From: Globomyces pollinis-pini
Lineage: Eukaryota; Chytridiomycota; Chytridiomycetes; Rhizophydiales; Globomycetaceae
Direction: 5' to 3'
Assembly: GCA_025399215.1 (NCBI GenBank)
Contig: MU621110.1
Coordinates: forward strand, 1-64,000
Length of the DNA stretch: 64,000 bases
Part shown: piece by piece, positions 1 through 10,648 of the stretch
Position numbering within the stretch: position 1 is the first letter of the stretch
Layout: the number at the start of each line of letters is the position of its first letter
The notes under the pieces: generated by a model
What the model was told of the DNA's origin: nothing
Database searches by the model: none
What the model saw: only the letters and a program-made list of their open reading frames with translations
Program-made: the position numbers and the translations under genes

Positions 1-67
1 ATAATGATTTATTTGTACAATTATTCAATGATGGGCCACAATATTAAAATAATGATGTTTTGTTTAG

Positions 68-151
68 ATTGCTGGTCTACTGTTACGAGAGATGCGTAAA
101 ATCTATGAATGGTATTCAGATTTGATGTCAATTGAATCCGTACTTGAATAA
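68..151 (+). CDS. possible last exon of a gene running in from the left
   Basis: An open frame follows a TTTAG acceptor ending at 67 and stops at TAA 149-151. It encodes about 27 residues, ending in MSIESVLE. A donor-like GTAC at 15 would give a 53-nt intron. The rest of the gene would lie outside the window. I do not recognise the peptide. The call rests on the splice-like signal and an amphipathic, charged helix-like composition, so it is weak. Confidence 0.3.
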   Translation: MAGLLLREMRKIYEWYSDLMSIESVLE

Positions 152-661
152 ATGATGAGCTATAAACCAAAGATCATGTTTAGAGATAATAGATGATAGT
201 CTTTCATCCTTTGAAAGCTTATTTTACTCAACAAAGTATGGATTCCCAACTGGGAAAATAATTTTTCCATTAAAGCGTCCACAATGCACTCTGTTTCGGT
301 TTCCTGACCACAATTACGTGTAATACTCAATGCAACAGCGAATGATCTATAATCAATCAGCTTTGTTAATATGGATAATCAACTATGACCAATTGTTTTT
401 GTTATCGTTTAAAATCAATCATTAATAATTGTCGTTACCGACGACGCGTAACAGTTGTATTATTTATAGTTTTGCTTTCATGGTTGAATTTGAATAATAT
501 AATTAATCAGAAAGGATAATCTTGTATCAGCGCGTAAAGATTTACTTGTTTGTGTGGTATTGGTGGTGTTACTTGCAAGATAGACATTTTTAGTTCTAAT
601 GATCTTTACATAATTTGGATTTTTTTGGAATTGATAAATTGGATTTATTGTCAACGTGTAT
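152..661. other. intergenic, nothing recognised
   Basis: AT-rich DNA between the putative gene end at 151 and the stop codon of the GH16 gene. I see no conserved protein, RNA gene or obvious repeat on either strand. Confidence 0.5.
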
Positions 662-1654
662 CTAAAAGCATTCTTGAACTTTAAGCGAGGATATAGACAT
701 GGCAAGGAAATCTACCCCGCTTGGAACTTTATTTTGAACAAATGCAGGTTCAATTGCATAGTTTAAAATGAATCCAAACTCATATTTGCCATTGTACGGC
801 CAATTGAATTGGGTAGCATTTGCAGGTTTGTTGTATACACCATTTGGTTGCCCATTACAGAAGAACCTGATCGAAGTTTCTGTGGATTCAACGGCTAAGG
901 TATTGTATGTTTCGGTATTGATAGGACAGTTTCGGAATGAAAGTGCATTACCTCCATTACGTTCGCCAAAGTGAAAACTTTGAGGAGTTGGAGATCCAAT
1001 GAAATCGGACTGATATTCAAAGATATCTATTTCTCCTTCTAATGGCCAAACACCATCTGGATGTTTTCGGTCAATGGTAGGTAACATCCACACGGCTGGA
1101 AAGGCTCCAGGTACAGCTTTGTTCATCTTGACTGTGACTTCAGCTCTGTAGTTGATACCCCAACCATGCTTCAATACAGCTCGTGCAGCTTTCCATTGAC
1201 CAGTGCTATCTCTGCTTGCAGAAACAATCAAATTATTGTTCTCAGTCTTGATATAAGTACCAGCTTGATCAGCAGGGACATAAATTTGCTTTTCTCCGTT
1301 ATAGTTTGAAGTATCATATTCCCATTCATTTTCAGAATTAAATGGTTTGGTGAAATCGCTGTTCCAGAGCACACGACCTGTATTGCAATTACCAGCCGGC
1401 TGATCTAATTGCTTTGGTACTGTCTCTTGGCTTTCTTCTTGTTTGGGGGTAATGTTTACGGTATTATTCGGAGCAGTAGATTCACGACATTGAGAATATC
1501 CCTCATTTGCAACAACACAAAGTAAACCAGGCTGACAGCATGGCGTCCCGTTAAATTCCTTACCACCACACTGTTGATGAAGGCTGGCACAAGAATCCCT
1601 CTTGATGTACACAGCAGAGGAAAGGGTAATGAGGGTGACTAAAGAATATTTCAT
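662..1654 (-). CDS. secreted GH16 endo-beta-glucanase with N-terminal CBM1
   Basis: A single-exon gene for about 330 residues. Residues 1-20 look like a secretion signal. Residues 22-56 form a CBM1 cellulose-binding module of the six-cysteine type (Cys22, 29, 39, 40, 46, 56) with the conserved QCGG and YSQC elements. A Thr/Glu/Gln-rich linker runs to about residue 90. The rest is a glycoside hydrolase family 16 domain with the catalytic signature EIDIFE, whose first and last Glu are the family's nucleophile and acid/base. GH16 members with this signature cut beta-1,3(1,4)-glucans. The protein probably acts outside the cell on a host, substrate or the organism's own wall. The lack of introns contrasts with the intron-dense housekeeping genes nearby. 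Family is secure, exact substrate is not. Confidence 0.9.
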   Translation of the reverse strand: MKYSLVTLITLSSAVYIKRDSCASLHQQCGGKEFNGTPCCQPGLLCVVANEGYSQCRESTAPNNTVNITPKQEESQETVPKQLDQPAGNCNTGRVLWNSDFTKPFNSENEWEYDTSNYNGEKQIYVPADQAGTYIKTENNNLIVSASRDSTGQWKAARAVLKHGWGINYRAEVTVKMNKAVPGAFPAVWMLPTIDRKHPDGVWPLEGEIDIFEYQSDFIGSPTPQSFHFGERNGGNALSFRNCPINTETYNTLAVESTETSIRFFCNGQPNGVYNKPANATQFNWPYNGKYEFGFILNYAIEPAFVQNKVPSGVDFLAMSISSLKVQECF

Positions 1655-2314
1655 TGAACAATTTCATCTCCCCTTTTGGATTATTTATACTTTGGAGACT
1701 TTGGAGGGCTTGTACGATCAACTGACACTAATTGAGTCAACTGACTTGCTAAAATACCGTTTTCTAGTTCATTCTGACCATCTTGGAGGTCAGGTGAGAT
1801 ACCCACATGGTGTTGTGTTCATTTATTGTTGAATGAATTGGATACTCCGGCATTTTATATTCATACACATGTAGAGAATCGAGTTTGTACAAGTTCACTT
1901 GTCTCTCAAAGTGATGTAAAATAAGTTTTTGTCCAATTTTGGCTGCCAAGTCACATCCCAAAACCTGGGTCTTGATCACTTGACTACAACAAAGTGTGAT
2001 TGATGTTGATCACCAAGTCACAACGCATTGACTCCTGTGATGACCTTTTAAAAATCAGAATTCACTGCTCAATATGCATCGCAATTTAAATTATTCTGTA
2101 TCATATCTTTGATTGAAAGGAGTTAGATGTTGATAGATAGCACCCGTTTAAAGAAGAAATCAGTTTGAAGAAGGTGCCATTGTTCAACTTACCAAGTCTG
2201 TCATATGATTCAATCACCAGTTTACAGATTTGTACCAAAGATATCCTTCATTAATATAATATCATATGAAACAAAGCAAGAAATCGGTTTGTAATATTGT
2301 AGATGTACCATATA
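1655..2314. other. intergenic, nothing recognised
   Basis: Holds the upstream region of the GH16 gene and the 3' flank of the beta-lactamase-like gene. Short open frames here show no family signature. No RNA gene was seen. Confidence 0.5.
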
Positions 2315-4009
2315 TTAGTTCAATTTGGTGAAAATCACTTCAAAGTTACTCTCTTCACCTTCTTCTTCTGTAATTAAACAGATACCTTCATCAGTGATAT
2401 CAAATCTCCAGCGTTGTTCAACCATAAAGTCACTGCCAATCATGGCGGGGATGAAAAACTTGACGGTTGTGTCAATTTCATTCTCTTTCATTTCGGGATT
2501 TTCACGGTACGGCAGTAATGGAACTGGTGGTTCTGGATCACGTTGGATATACAAAGCACCTTTATCCTCATGCTTCGAAAGTGTTATCTTGCCATAGTAA
2601 GGGTTATTGTAAACGCCAGGCAATTCATCGAACTTTCGATGAACTATCACATCCCCACAAAAATAATTATTGATGGTCCTGGACATAAACTTAAAATTCC
2701 CCTCTGCATAGTTCTCCATGGACTTGTTAAACTCTGCCAAAGCATCTTTCTCGTTATACGATTTAGTTAATCTTTTTAGGGTGTATCCTAATATTTGCAG
2801 TATGCCAGTGAAATCTGAATTACAACCTACATAAGTTGCAATCTTTGATTTTGAACAGTATGCCATAAAGGTATTATATCCATGCATTCCGCCAGAATGT
2901 GCCAATATTCTCAAACCTTTACTTTGGTACACTACCAACCCACAAGCTAATGATATTAAAAGCAAGCAAAGTTTACCATATCCCAAGGTACTCCAACCAG
3001 AATTCTCTCTACAATATTCATCAGGGTTATGTATCTTTTCTAATACATCCATGTGTGGAATAACAATGTCACCTCCCAAATTCTTCCCATCATTCATCAA
3101 GCATGTAACCCATTTGATCATATCAGACCCACAAGAGAATATTCCAGAATCGCCAGACACCTTTTCAAACACTGGTGTAATAGTTTTTACATGCTTCTTT
3201 TGGAATACCTTGCTTTCAGCTACCTCTTCGAGAAATTCGGTTTTATTCAAGACCAATTTATGTGGTGTAACTGAACCAGGGATAAAGTCTTTTTCGATCC
3301 ATGTGGACTTAGTCATTCCTAATGGAAGGAAAATATGTTTGTTAACAAACTCCTTGTAATCCATCCCAGAAAGACGCGTTACCAAATCCGCTACCAAAAT
3401 ATACATATAATTATTGTAAATCATAGTGGTTCTAAAAGGGTCGGTAGGTTTTAAGTATTTTAAGGTTTTTAGGATGTTATCGTGAGTGACATTATCATAG
3501 TATTCTCTGGTCCCCTGAAAGAAGACTTCCGGAGATGGCAATCCGGTTCGATGGGACAATAAATCAATGATTGTTACATTATTAGTCAGATATTCATCAG
3601 CGAATTCCAACTCTGGGATGTAATCCTTCAATGGTTTATCCCAAGCTAATTTTCCTTGTTCAACTAGAATTGCAATGGCTCCAGCAGTGAATGATTTAGT
3701 GATAGAGCATTGATTAATTAGAGACTCGCTGGTGAATGTTTTGGATGGATGATCATCAGGCAAGTCAATATCGTTAACTCCAAAACCTTCGTTCAACAAC
3801 AGTTTATCATCTTTCATCACCGATAGCACTAATCCCGGGATGTGGTATTTCTCTAGATTAAGATGAACCAATTTTTTAATTTCTTCTATTATTTGTTCAT
3901 CAGTTTCCTCTGTTTCCTTTCCTACACTGACTGGAGCCAGTTTTTCAAGTGACTGTTTTTTCCCCTTCCATTTCTGTTTCTTTCCAAACAAATCACTCCA
4001 AAATGACAT
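2315..4009 (-). CDS. serine beta-lactamase-like hydrolase (penicillin-binding/LACTB family)
   Basis: A single-exon protein of 564 residues. The family's catalytic motifs are visible: SxxK at Ser102-Ile-Thr-Lys105 and YxN at Tyr198-Asn-Asn200. A late HSG element (HSGGMHGYN) stands where KTG occurs in class C enzymes. Text typical of the fold (DKPLKDYIPEL, LLSHRTGLP) surrounds the motifs. The hydrophobic run CLLLISLACGLVV is the normal core strand/helix position rather than a clear membrane anchor. Fungal and metazoan members act as serine hydrolases or peptidases, and substrates are mostly unknown. No signal peptide is obvious and the N-terminus is Lys-rich. Like the adjacent GH16 gene it has no introns, which may mark an accessory or transferred gene. 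Confidence 0.85.
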   Translation of the reverse strand: MSFWSDLFGKKQKWKGKKQSLEKLAPVSVGKETEETDEQIIEEIKKLVHLNLEKYHIPGLVLSVMKDDKLLLNEGFGVNDIDLPDDHPSKTFTSESLINQCSITKSFTAGAIAILVEQGKLAWDKPLKDYIPELEFADEYLTNNVTIIDLLSHRTGLPSPEVFFQGTREYYDNVTHDNILKTLKYLKPTDPFRTTMIYNNYMYILVADLVTRLSGMDYKEFVNKHIFLPLGMTKSTWIEKDFIPGSVTPHKLVLNKTEFLEEVAESKVFQKKHVKTITPVFEKVSGDSGIFSCGSDMIKWVTCLMNDGKNLGGDIVIPHMDVLEKIHNPDEYCRENSGWSTLGYGKLCLLLISLACGLVVYQSKGLRILAHSGGMHGYNTFMAYCSKSKIATYVGCNSDFTGILQILGYTLKRLTKSYNEKDALAEFNKSMENYAEGNFKFMSRTINNYFCGDVIVHRKFDELPGVYNNPYYGKITLSKHEDKGALYIQRDPEPPVPLLPYRENPEMKENEIDTTVKFFIPAMIGSDFMVEQRWRFDITDEGICLITEEEGEESNFEVIFTKLN

Positions 4010-4486
4010 TAAAATTATACAAATTAAATCTCAGTTTAAAGTCTATGGTAGTTGTTTCAGTTTGAGTCATTTGTGATTAAATTTCAAGGGAACGTCTAAA
4101 TGCAGGATTATGGTAAGATATGAAGAACCAATTATATTAAAAATTGAATATCCTAATGCCATTTTAGTGTCTCTTCTGTTGGTACAGTGGTAAACTATCT
4201 TCATTTTCCCTTAGTAATTCTAGAGACATTCCAATGATGTTCTATACAACTTCAACAGCAATTTGATAAATAACATCTATGCGTATGTAGTTCTTTTATA
4301 GTAGAAGATTAATAAATTCTGTCATAGAAAGATGGTCAAGCAGTCTAAACATTGCAATTAAGATTTTAAAACTGTCAACTACATCCAGTATAAGTAAAAT
4401 TAGTTTTAAAATTCAGTTCTTGGTATCATTTTGAGTTCTGGGTATACCAAGTTGTTGTCTACTTGTCCGAATATTCCAAACGTTGA
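4010..4486. other. divergent intergenic region
   Basis: Lies between the starts of the beta-lactamase-like gene (minus strand) and the HROB-like gene (plus strand), so it should hold both promoters. No specific element recognised. Confidence 0.5.
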
Positions 4487-5915
4487 ATGACTACAAACAG
4501 CAACAAGTAATACAAAAAAGCATTCTAACACCAGACCGCCTATCGTAGGACCTATTGGGAAACCCATCGTCAATATGATGACTCCTCCAAAAACAATGGT
4601 ACCTAAAATGACAATAGCATGGGAAACGATGCTGAAAGAATGTCCTCATTACGATGGTATTATGACCAAAATATTTATATATTTAGAAAAGTTGAATGGA
4701 ACTAGTTGCGTATTCACTCAGATTAAGAACAAATTTCCTTTGTTGATGTTGATGATTAAAGAGTTGTATTTTGATTCACAAAAAGCTGACGTAATATTAA
4801 TCGATTTAAATGGTAACTACAGTAAAGTATTTTATGATAGGATCGGTTAGAGGTACAATTCACATGGATGTGTTAGAAAGGTACAAAAGTCAATTGGAAG
4901 TAGGCGCGGTTCTAGAACTTGTTCAAGTATATTACTCGATTTCAAATCATTAATAATTATTTAGGTTACATTTTTCAAAAATCGTCATTCGCGATGTTTG
5001 AATATCACCTTGAGAAGTATAAAACGTATTTTTACACTATCCAACACATTAAACAACAATTCAAGTGACCCATTAATTGAAATACATAATATCAATCCAA
5101 CCCCTTCAACCAATAAAGAAAATGAAATTGAATTGCAGAAATCAGTGAACATATCGCAAGCAAACCCTGATAGACTATCCAGGAGTAAATCAAATGCTAG
5201 TCAAATCATAAATCATAGCCAGTCATTTATACAGAAGGCTCAAGAAAAGGCTGTACTATTAAATTCACAAAGTGTATCTCAACAACGTACCAACGAACAT
5301 TCGAATCGTAGTCAATCACAAGTAACTATTGAAAAAACATCAGTTTATATAAAACCGGAATATACAGCCGTTTCTCAGTCACAGAAACTAAATGAATCGT
5401 TAAAACCGGAGTATATAGACCCTTCTCAGTCACAGAAACTAAATGAATCGTTCAATATTTTAAAAAAACAACGGATAGGTGATGAAACGGAATCCGTATT
5501 TACTCAAAATATGAAAAGCGTTTTTCGAATGGATGATGAATTCGATGATGATGAGTCCTATATTCCAAAATCTTCTTTTTTTCAGAATATAAAATCCCAA
5601 ACTGTCATTAATTCAACACAACAATTGGCACCGTTGCGTGAGACTGCTGGTCATTGGGGAACACAATTACAACAAGAAATATCATCAAATGGTGGCATAG
5701 ATATTCAGGATCATATTGATGTGATTGATTTTCTAAGTGATTCTAATATAGAATCTAGTAGTCAAGTATCAACACATCAAACGGGAAATGCTGGACAGAC
5801 AGAAAAAGATCATATGCGCGATATTCCATCTGCAACGATGTTGATGGACAACCCATGTACAAATTTCAGTGTTAATGTTTTTGATATCAATGAAGATGAC
5901 TTTGAAGAGTACTAG
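4487..5915 (+). CDS. HROB: HROB/MCM8IP-like OB-fold recombination factor
   Basis: Four exons (4487-4506, 4535-4821, 4853-4926, 4965-5915) joined by introns of 28, 31 and 38 nt give about 443 residues. After a short basic Pro-rich leader, residues about 45-140 match the HROB OB-fold: an IKEL strand, a D-x-N-G turn, TIHMDVLERY, then LEVGAVLELVQV and LNITLRSIKRIF. In animals HROB recruits MCM8-MCM9 to homologous-recombination and crosslink-repair sites. The remaining 300 residues are polar, Ser/Gln/Asn-rich and probably disordered, with a tandem 17-residue repeat. Animal HROB has its OB-fold near the C-terminus, so the long tail here is unusual. The orthology is inferred from the domain alone. 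Confidence 0.7.
5352..5453 (+). repeat. two tandem 51-bp repeats inside the HROB-like gene
   Basis: Two adjacent units, 5352-5402 and 5403-5453, each encode 17 residues of the pattern KPEY...SQSQKLNES. They differ at a few codons only, so this is a fairly recent in-frame duplication in the disordered tail. Confidence 0.85.
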
Positions 5916-6072
5916 TTGCATTCAAACAAACTTAATATCAAAATGAATAATAAATCAATTGCATATATATAATAATATTAATGATACTGTTGATATCCTA
6001 TTACTTAAAACGCCGCGCGCATTCCTTTCATCTGATAGTAACTAGGTCTAAAAGATAAGTGTACAATAATCC

Positions 6073-8413
6073 TTACGCCATTTCAATTAACCAACGTGGT
6101 TCAATAACGGTCACATCCGTAATAAACAACTTCGAAGTTTGAACCACTAATGTTAAAACAAAACAAATGACTACATTCTGTATATACGACCCATTCTGGA
6201 GCACGTTTCGATAACACAGAGTTTGGATGAATATACATTTTCTAAAACCATGAATAATTATATCATTACCTTATCATCTTTCACGGTTGAATAACTACCA
6301 TCATGATTTAATTTGGCCGTTCTACTAAAAAAACTTGACACAATACATTTGCGTAGTATATCCAAATCATTTCCACAAGATTTAATATCACTGGTGTATC
6401 GTTTCATGTGTTGTAGTAATAATCCACGTGTTGATACTATTGTAAATATATGAATATGTATACCCGCTCGTAACATTGCATTATAGTTTATGAAATTCGT
6501 TTGACACCATTTAGAGGACTTGCGGGCTTGTAAAAACGATTGATACACTAATAAATTAGTAGGACATTTTTAGTTACCATTCACATATGTCACTAAGTCT
6601 CCTTCAACTACCGCATGTTTCTTTCTGGCTTCCTCAATCAAAGATTTATTGTCATACGAATAAATAAATATGTTCTATTGTTAGATATAATACGAGGAAT
6701 ACCTCTGCACTGATCATTGCAGCGATTGTTAAGCATTCGTCTGTGCAATGGTAATCTCTAGAATTTAACAGCTAAAATCTAATTAATTCAAAAACATATA
6801 CCATTGCGCCCAATAATGGATTAAGCGGTATATCGGCTAGTGCTTGTCCAAAAGGGAACGTCAGCTTTCCATTATCATCCAACGCTTTAAGAGAATAAAG
6901 CAACTAAAAATAAGGATAAAAAAATAGACTCACATCAAAAGCGTGCGACATCAAATCACTTGATGGAGGTGAGATGTAATCAAAATGAAGTACATTCTCA
7001 ATTCCAATTGCCTTCAACAACAGTATAACAGATGTTAAATTAGTCCTTCCAGTTAGTGAAAAGAGAATCAATACCTTTGCATTTCTGGTACATTTACAGG
7101 ATGCAGCATATTATAGGTTTGTTCGGTAAAGAGTCTAAAACATTTGCCAGGTTTTGTTTTACCCGCTTTCGCTTTTCTTTGATTGGCAGATGATTGAGAA
7201 ATAGGTAGTTTTGAATAGGCATTTGAGGATGTAGAAGGATCAAAGATATAATTCTGGGAATTATTAAACAAAAAGAGTTACATACTTTTGCAAATCCACA
7301 ATCAATCACATAGACTACACCATCAATAACTAGAGACGATTCGGCAATGTTAGTAGCCACGATCACTTTTCTAGTTCGATGGTTGGCAGGCTCTAGGGCT
7401 ATCGACCGTTCTTCCATCGACAAACCACCATGTAAAGCATATGCAGATATCTTTTTCATACCACGAACTCCTTGATCGTCAATCAGTGATACTACTGTAT
7501 CGATTTCTTCTCTGCCTGTCAAAAATACAAGAATATCTCCAGCTGGTTCCGATTCATGTATCTTAAATACAGTTTCAACTGCTGCTTGAATGTAATCAGC
7601 ACATGGTTCATCCATATAGTACTCCCGGACTAACAGTTAGGATATAATGTGAACCTGGAAAGTTTTTAGACTCAATAGAAAGAATGATGGATGTATCCTT
7701 TTCCCCTTCCTTTTTGTTGGATTGAAAATAATCATGAATCAATTCCGCTTCAGAAGATAAATTTGTATTGATAATCACTCGCAAATCCAATCGTTTTTTA
7801 AGGATTCTAATGGTAAATACAATGAATCATATACTTTTTCAAAATGCCAAGTAAAATATCTGTGTTTACTGTTCGCAGATGTGCATTGTCGATAATTACA
7901 CATGAATATGTACTTAAAAGTGGATCTACAAGAATCTCCCTCAATAGAATTTCTTCTCCGACGAATTTAACACTTGTGTTGTATTTATGAGTATTACTGT
8001 TGTGATTGATGGCATATCCTATTTTTCCTCCTAAAGTAGTATCCGAATCAGTTGATACTTTTGTGGCTAACGTAATGCACTCTTGATCATTCGGTTCAGT
8101 TACAACAATTTGATGTCCTGTGTGTTGAGTGTTTAATATCCAAACCTTGTTCAGTCCAACCTGATTCCATTAAATACTGTGGGATTTGACAAGACTTTCC
8201 TGAATCCGAATCGGCAGAGATGATTAAAACTGGATAGTTTTCTAGGAGGTATAAAATCTGTAATCTTGATTTGTATATGGGGAATTTTTTACGATTCTCA
8301 TTGATTGCTATCCTATCGATTTTAGTTCCTTTTGCATCTAGTTTGTGAATTCCAGGTTCAACAGCACCAGGCTAACGTATCAAGGGATTTCGTTTTACCT
8401 TCCAAAAAGACAT
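6073..8413 (-). CDS. DHX35: DHX35-type DEAH-box helicase with degenerate active site
   Basis: Fourteen exons with 13 introns of 25-32 nt give 656 residues, close to human DHX35 (about 700). The start MSFWKPG and the line through both RecA domains, winged-helix/HA2 and OB domains to the last exon match DHX35, a spliceosome-associated helicase. Yet the catalytic motifs are broken. Motif I reads ADSDSGKSC instead of GETGCGKST. Motif II is DNAH instead of DEAH (around 7881-7892). Motif III is NTN instead of SAT. Motif VI is QRKAKAGK instead of QRAGRAGR. Motif V (TNIAESS) and the FLTG motif survive. Every exon joins in phase, so this is not a decayed gene. I infer a structural, ATPase-dead protein. 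Exon 1 is 15 nt (8399-8413). Confidence 0.88.
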
Positions 8414-8575
8414 GAAAAAGAAAGAAGTAACACCTCAAAAGAATTGATATCTTTACATCACTAAGTAAATCTATGTGATTATGAACTGATTTGTCACTCT
8501 AGGTGATGGTAAAGAATAGATCACTACAATGCAACAGATTAAAAGACATTGGTTTATTATGGTTAATCGAAAGAA

Positions 8576-8971
8576 TTATTGAATCAATTTCTTTTCGCCA
8601 ACCAAAGCACGGCATTGGGGACAATGATGAGTTACATCCTTCAAGTCGTCAATAACTAAAGGAACCCAGAAACAAGGAAAACAGACCAAACAACATGCAC
8701 CAGCTGCTAAATACGATCCCAATCCAAGTTCTTTTGTAGTGACAGTTTGTACGGAATAAGAACAGTTGGGACAGACCATCATTTGACTTTGGCGAGTAAA
8801 TATCTGCTTATTCTGTTGGAGCACCATGATGGGTTGACCAGGAATTTGGTTTACAATGTAAGGATTATCAGTGCCATTTTGGACATATTGGGGCTGAGTG
8901 TTCTGGACGGGAGGATACATAGGAGCACCTCGGTCTTGGTTTACTTCAATAGGGGCCTTAACTTCAGACAT
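8576..8971 (-). CDS. LITAF-domain membrane-associated zinc protein
   Basis: One exon, 131 residues. I chose the ATG at 8971 (MSEVKAP), not an upstream in-frame one, because the family starts with a Pro/Gln-rich tail and the upstream extension is unlike it. Residues 1-60 are Pro/Asn/Gln-rich with a PPV element. The LITAF domain follows: a CPNC knuckle, a hydrophobic Cys-rich hairpin (CCLVCFPCFWVPLVI) and a C-terminal CPQC knuckle. LITAF proteins sit on endosomal/lysosomal membranes through this hairpin and Zn site and bind ESCRT or ubiquitin-ligase partners via Pro-rich motifs. It faces a paralogue across 189 bp. Confidence 0.88.
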   Translation of the reverse strand: MSEVKAPIEVNQDRGAPMYPPVQNTQPQYVQNGTDNPYIVNQIPGQPIMVLQQNKQIFTRQSQMMVCPNCSYSVQTVTTKELGLGSYLAAGACCLVCFPCFWVPLVIDDLKDVTHHCPQCRALVGEKKLIQ

Positions 8972-9160
8972 TTGGGTCAAAGTTAAAATGATGGTTGAAA
9001 CCTGCAGCCACCTGATCCGCCTTGGACACTTGATCAATGGGTCTCAAAAATGTATGGACTAAGAGAATTCTGTATCCTTTTTGTTACTAATGGTTTGTTG
9101 TGTTTATTCTAGTTGGTGGCATATTCGTGGCAAATCCACTACTAATTTGTCGTTTTTAAA

Positions 9161-9626
9161 ATGAACAATCAAACTCCTGAACAGAACGAGAAAGCGAATG
9201 GTTACGATATCACTGTTCAACCACATGCAGTTACTGTCCAAGCCGAACAAAAAAATCAAACGGATCTGGGAGTCAGATATCAACAACACGACATTCCACC
9301 TCCTTATATTCAAAGTAACCAAATTCCAGTCACGCCAATGCTGATTGTACAGCCATTACAACACAAAGTCGTGTTTTCCAGATTACCACAACCAATAACA
9401 TGCCAATTTTGTCATCAGAGCGTGTAATCATTCATTTTGCTAATCGTAAAGAATGACACAAACTACTAGCAACAATGGATTGGGAAGTTATTTAGTAGCA
9501 GGAGGGGTATGTTTAGTGTGCTGCTGTTTTGCCTGGGTTCCTTTGATGATACCTGATCTAAAAGATATCACACACCACTGTCCAAACTGTAGAGCAGTAG
9601 TTGGTGAGAATAAACTGATCAAATAA
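9161..9626 (+). CDS. LITAF-domain protein, paralogue of the divergent neighbour
   Basis: Two exons (9161-9423, 9452-9626) with a 28-nt intron give 145 residues. The N-terminal half is Gln/Pro-rich with a PPPY motif, a typical binding site for WW domains of Nedd4-type ligases. The LITAF domain has CQFC and CPNC zinc knuckles around a Cys-rich hydrophobic hairpin. The domain aligns closely with the gene at 8576-8971, down to LGSYL and DITHHCP versus DVTHHCP. The pair is therefore a divergent duplication sharing one short promoter region. The intron falls just before the hairpin and is absent from the other copy. The likely site of action is endosomal membranes. Confidence 0.87.
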
Positions 9627-9785
9627 TAAAGTCATTAAAAATCAAGATTTTATGCTTAAATCGCAGTAGAAATAACACCAACCAATATCTTCTACTTCGG
9701 CTTTCATAATCGATCCACTAACATAATCCATTCACATAACCATCAAGGTCGTTATTGGAAACCTTAGCGAACTTTTCACTTTTTG

Positions 9786-10595
9786 ATGGCAAACATTCCA
9801 GGAAACGTACCAGAACTTGAAGGACAACAACAACAAAAATCAATCCTGGAGCAATCAAGGTGATTGATATTTGATCATCTTACTCTAGGTATTTCAATAT
9901 TATTAAATTCAGTCATCCTACCACCCTCCTCTTTCATTTACTCTTCCGATCCATTGCTATCGCAATTTACATGTTTGGTTGGATATTCACTTCGAATTTC
10001 ATTTTGTCATTTGTGTTTATTATCTTGATGCTAGCTGCTGGTAGTTAAATTGATCTTACACACATAGACTTTTGGACTTGTAAAAATATATCTGGAAGAC
10101 GCTTGGTCGGTTTAAGATGGTGATTATTATTGGTATTTATTTGAAGGTGGAATGAAATTAAGGATGATGGAACTAGTGAGTGGATTTTTGAATCAAGAGA
10201 GGTATTGGAAAGTAACGATAACAAGTTTAGGTATTTATTACATCATCAATTAATTCCCAGAATCGAGCAGTAAATCCTACAGATTCTAGAGTATTTTGGA
10301 CAGGTATAGATTATCATTAATTGGAATAGCACTCTATGCATCTCCAATTATTTGGGGAGTACTCTCAGTACTAGCATTACTTCGACTTCAATTTAGTTGG
10401 TTTTTAGTGACACTTGTAGCTATTTCTATGAGTACAGCCAATGTAGTTGGATATACTAAATGCGAGAAGGTAAAAACACTCAACTTACACCAGGACGCGA
10501 AGAACAAAATGGGACAGTTTATTGCTGAGCAAGGGTTTGCACAAAGGATTATGGGCAGCCTCATCACCAACCGAATGGGTTCCATGTTTGGTTAA
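9786..10595 (+). CDS. TVP23: TVP23/FAM18 Golgi membrane protein
   Basis: Six exons (9786-9859, 9889-10040, 10068-10119, 10147-10201, 10261-10303, 10330-10595) give 213 residues. The TVP23 core is clear: a first pair of membrane helices after FSHPTTLLFHLLFR, then [32 protein letters not shown] and a final helix pair. Family members are tetra-spanning proteins of late Golgi vesicles. Introns are 29, 27, 27, 59 and 26 nt. The 59-nt one contains an exact AG|GT junction and behaves like two introns back to back. Exportin-T starts only 53 bp downstream on the same strand. Confidence 0.9.
10202..10260 (+). other. double intron in TVP23 (29 + 30 nt, zero-length exon)
   Basis: Reading phase requires removal of 10202-10260 between SRE and NRAVNP. 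The stretch divides into two full intron-like units, 10202-10230 (GTATTG...TTTAG) and 10231-10260 (GTATTT...CCCAG), that meet as AG|GT. Each unit has the normal size for this window and its own TAAC/TAAT-like site. Confidence 0.7.
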
Positions 10596-10648
10596 AATAA
10601 AGTAAAAAAAAAAATTATTTTCAAATTCAAATTTGTTTATCCTTTAAC

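Noticed and set aside
478..705. 75-residue minus-strand open frame
   Set aside because: No ATG start of quality, low-complexity composition, and it overlaps the GH16 stop region. No family signature.
6073..8413. DHX35-like locus as a decayed pseudogene
   Set aside because: All 13 introns keep phase and the whole protein, including the last exon, aligns without internal stops. The motif changes look like substitutions in a maintained protein, not decay.
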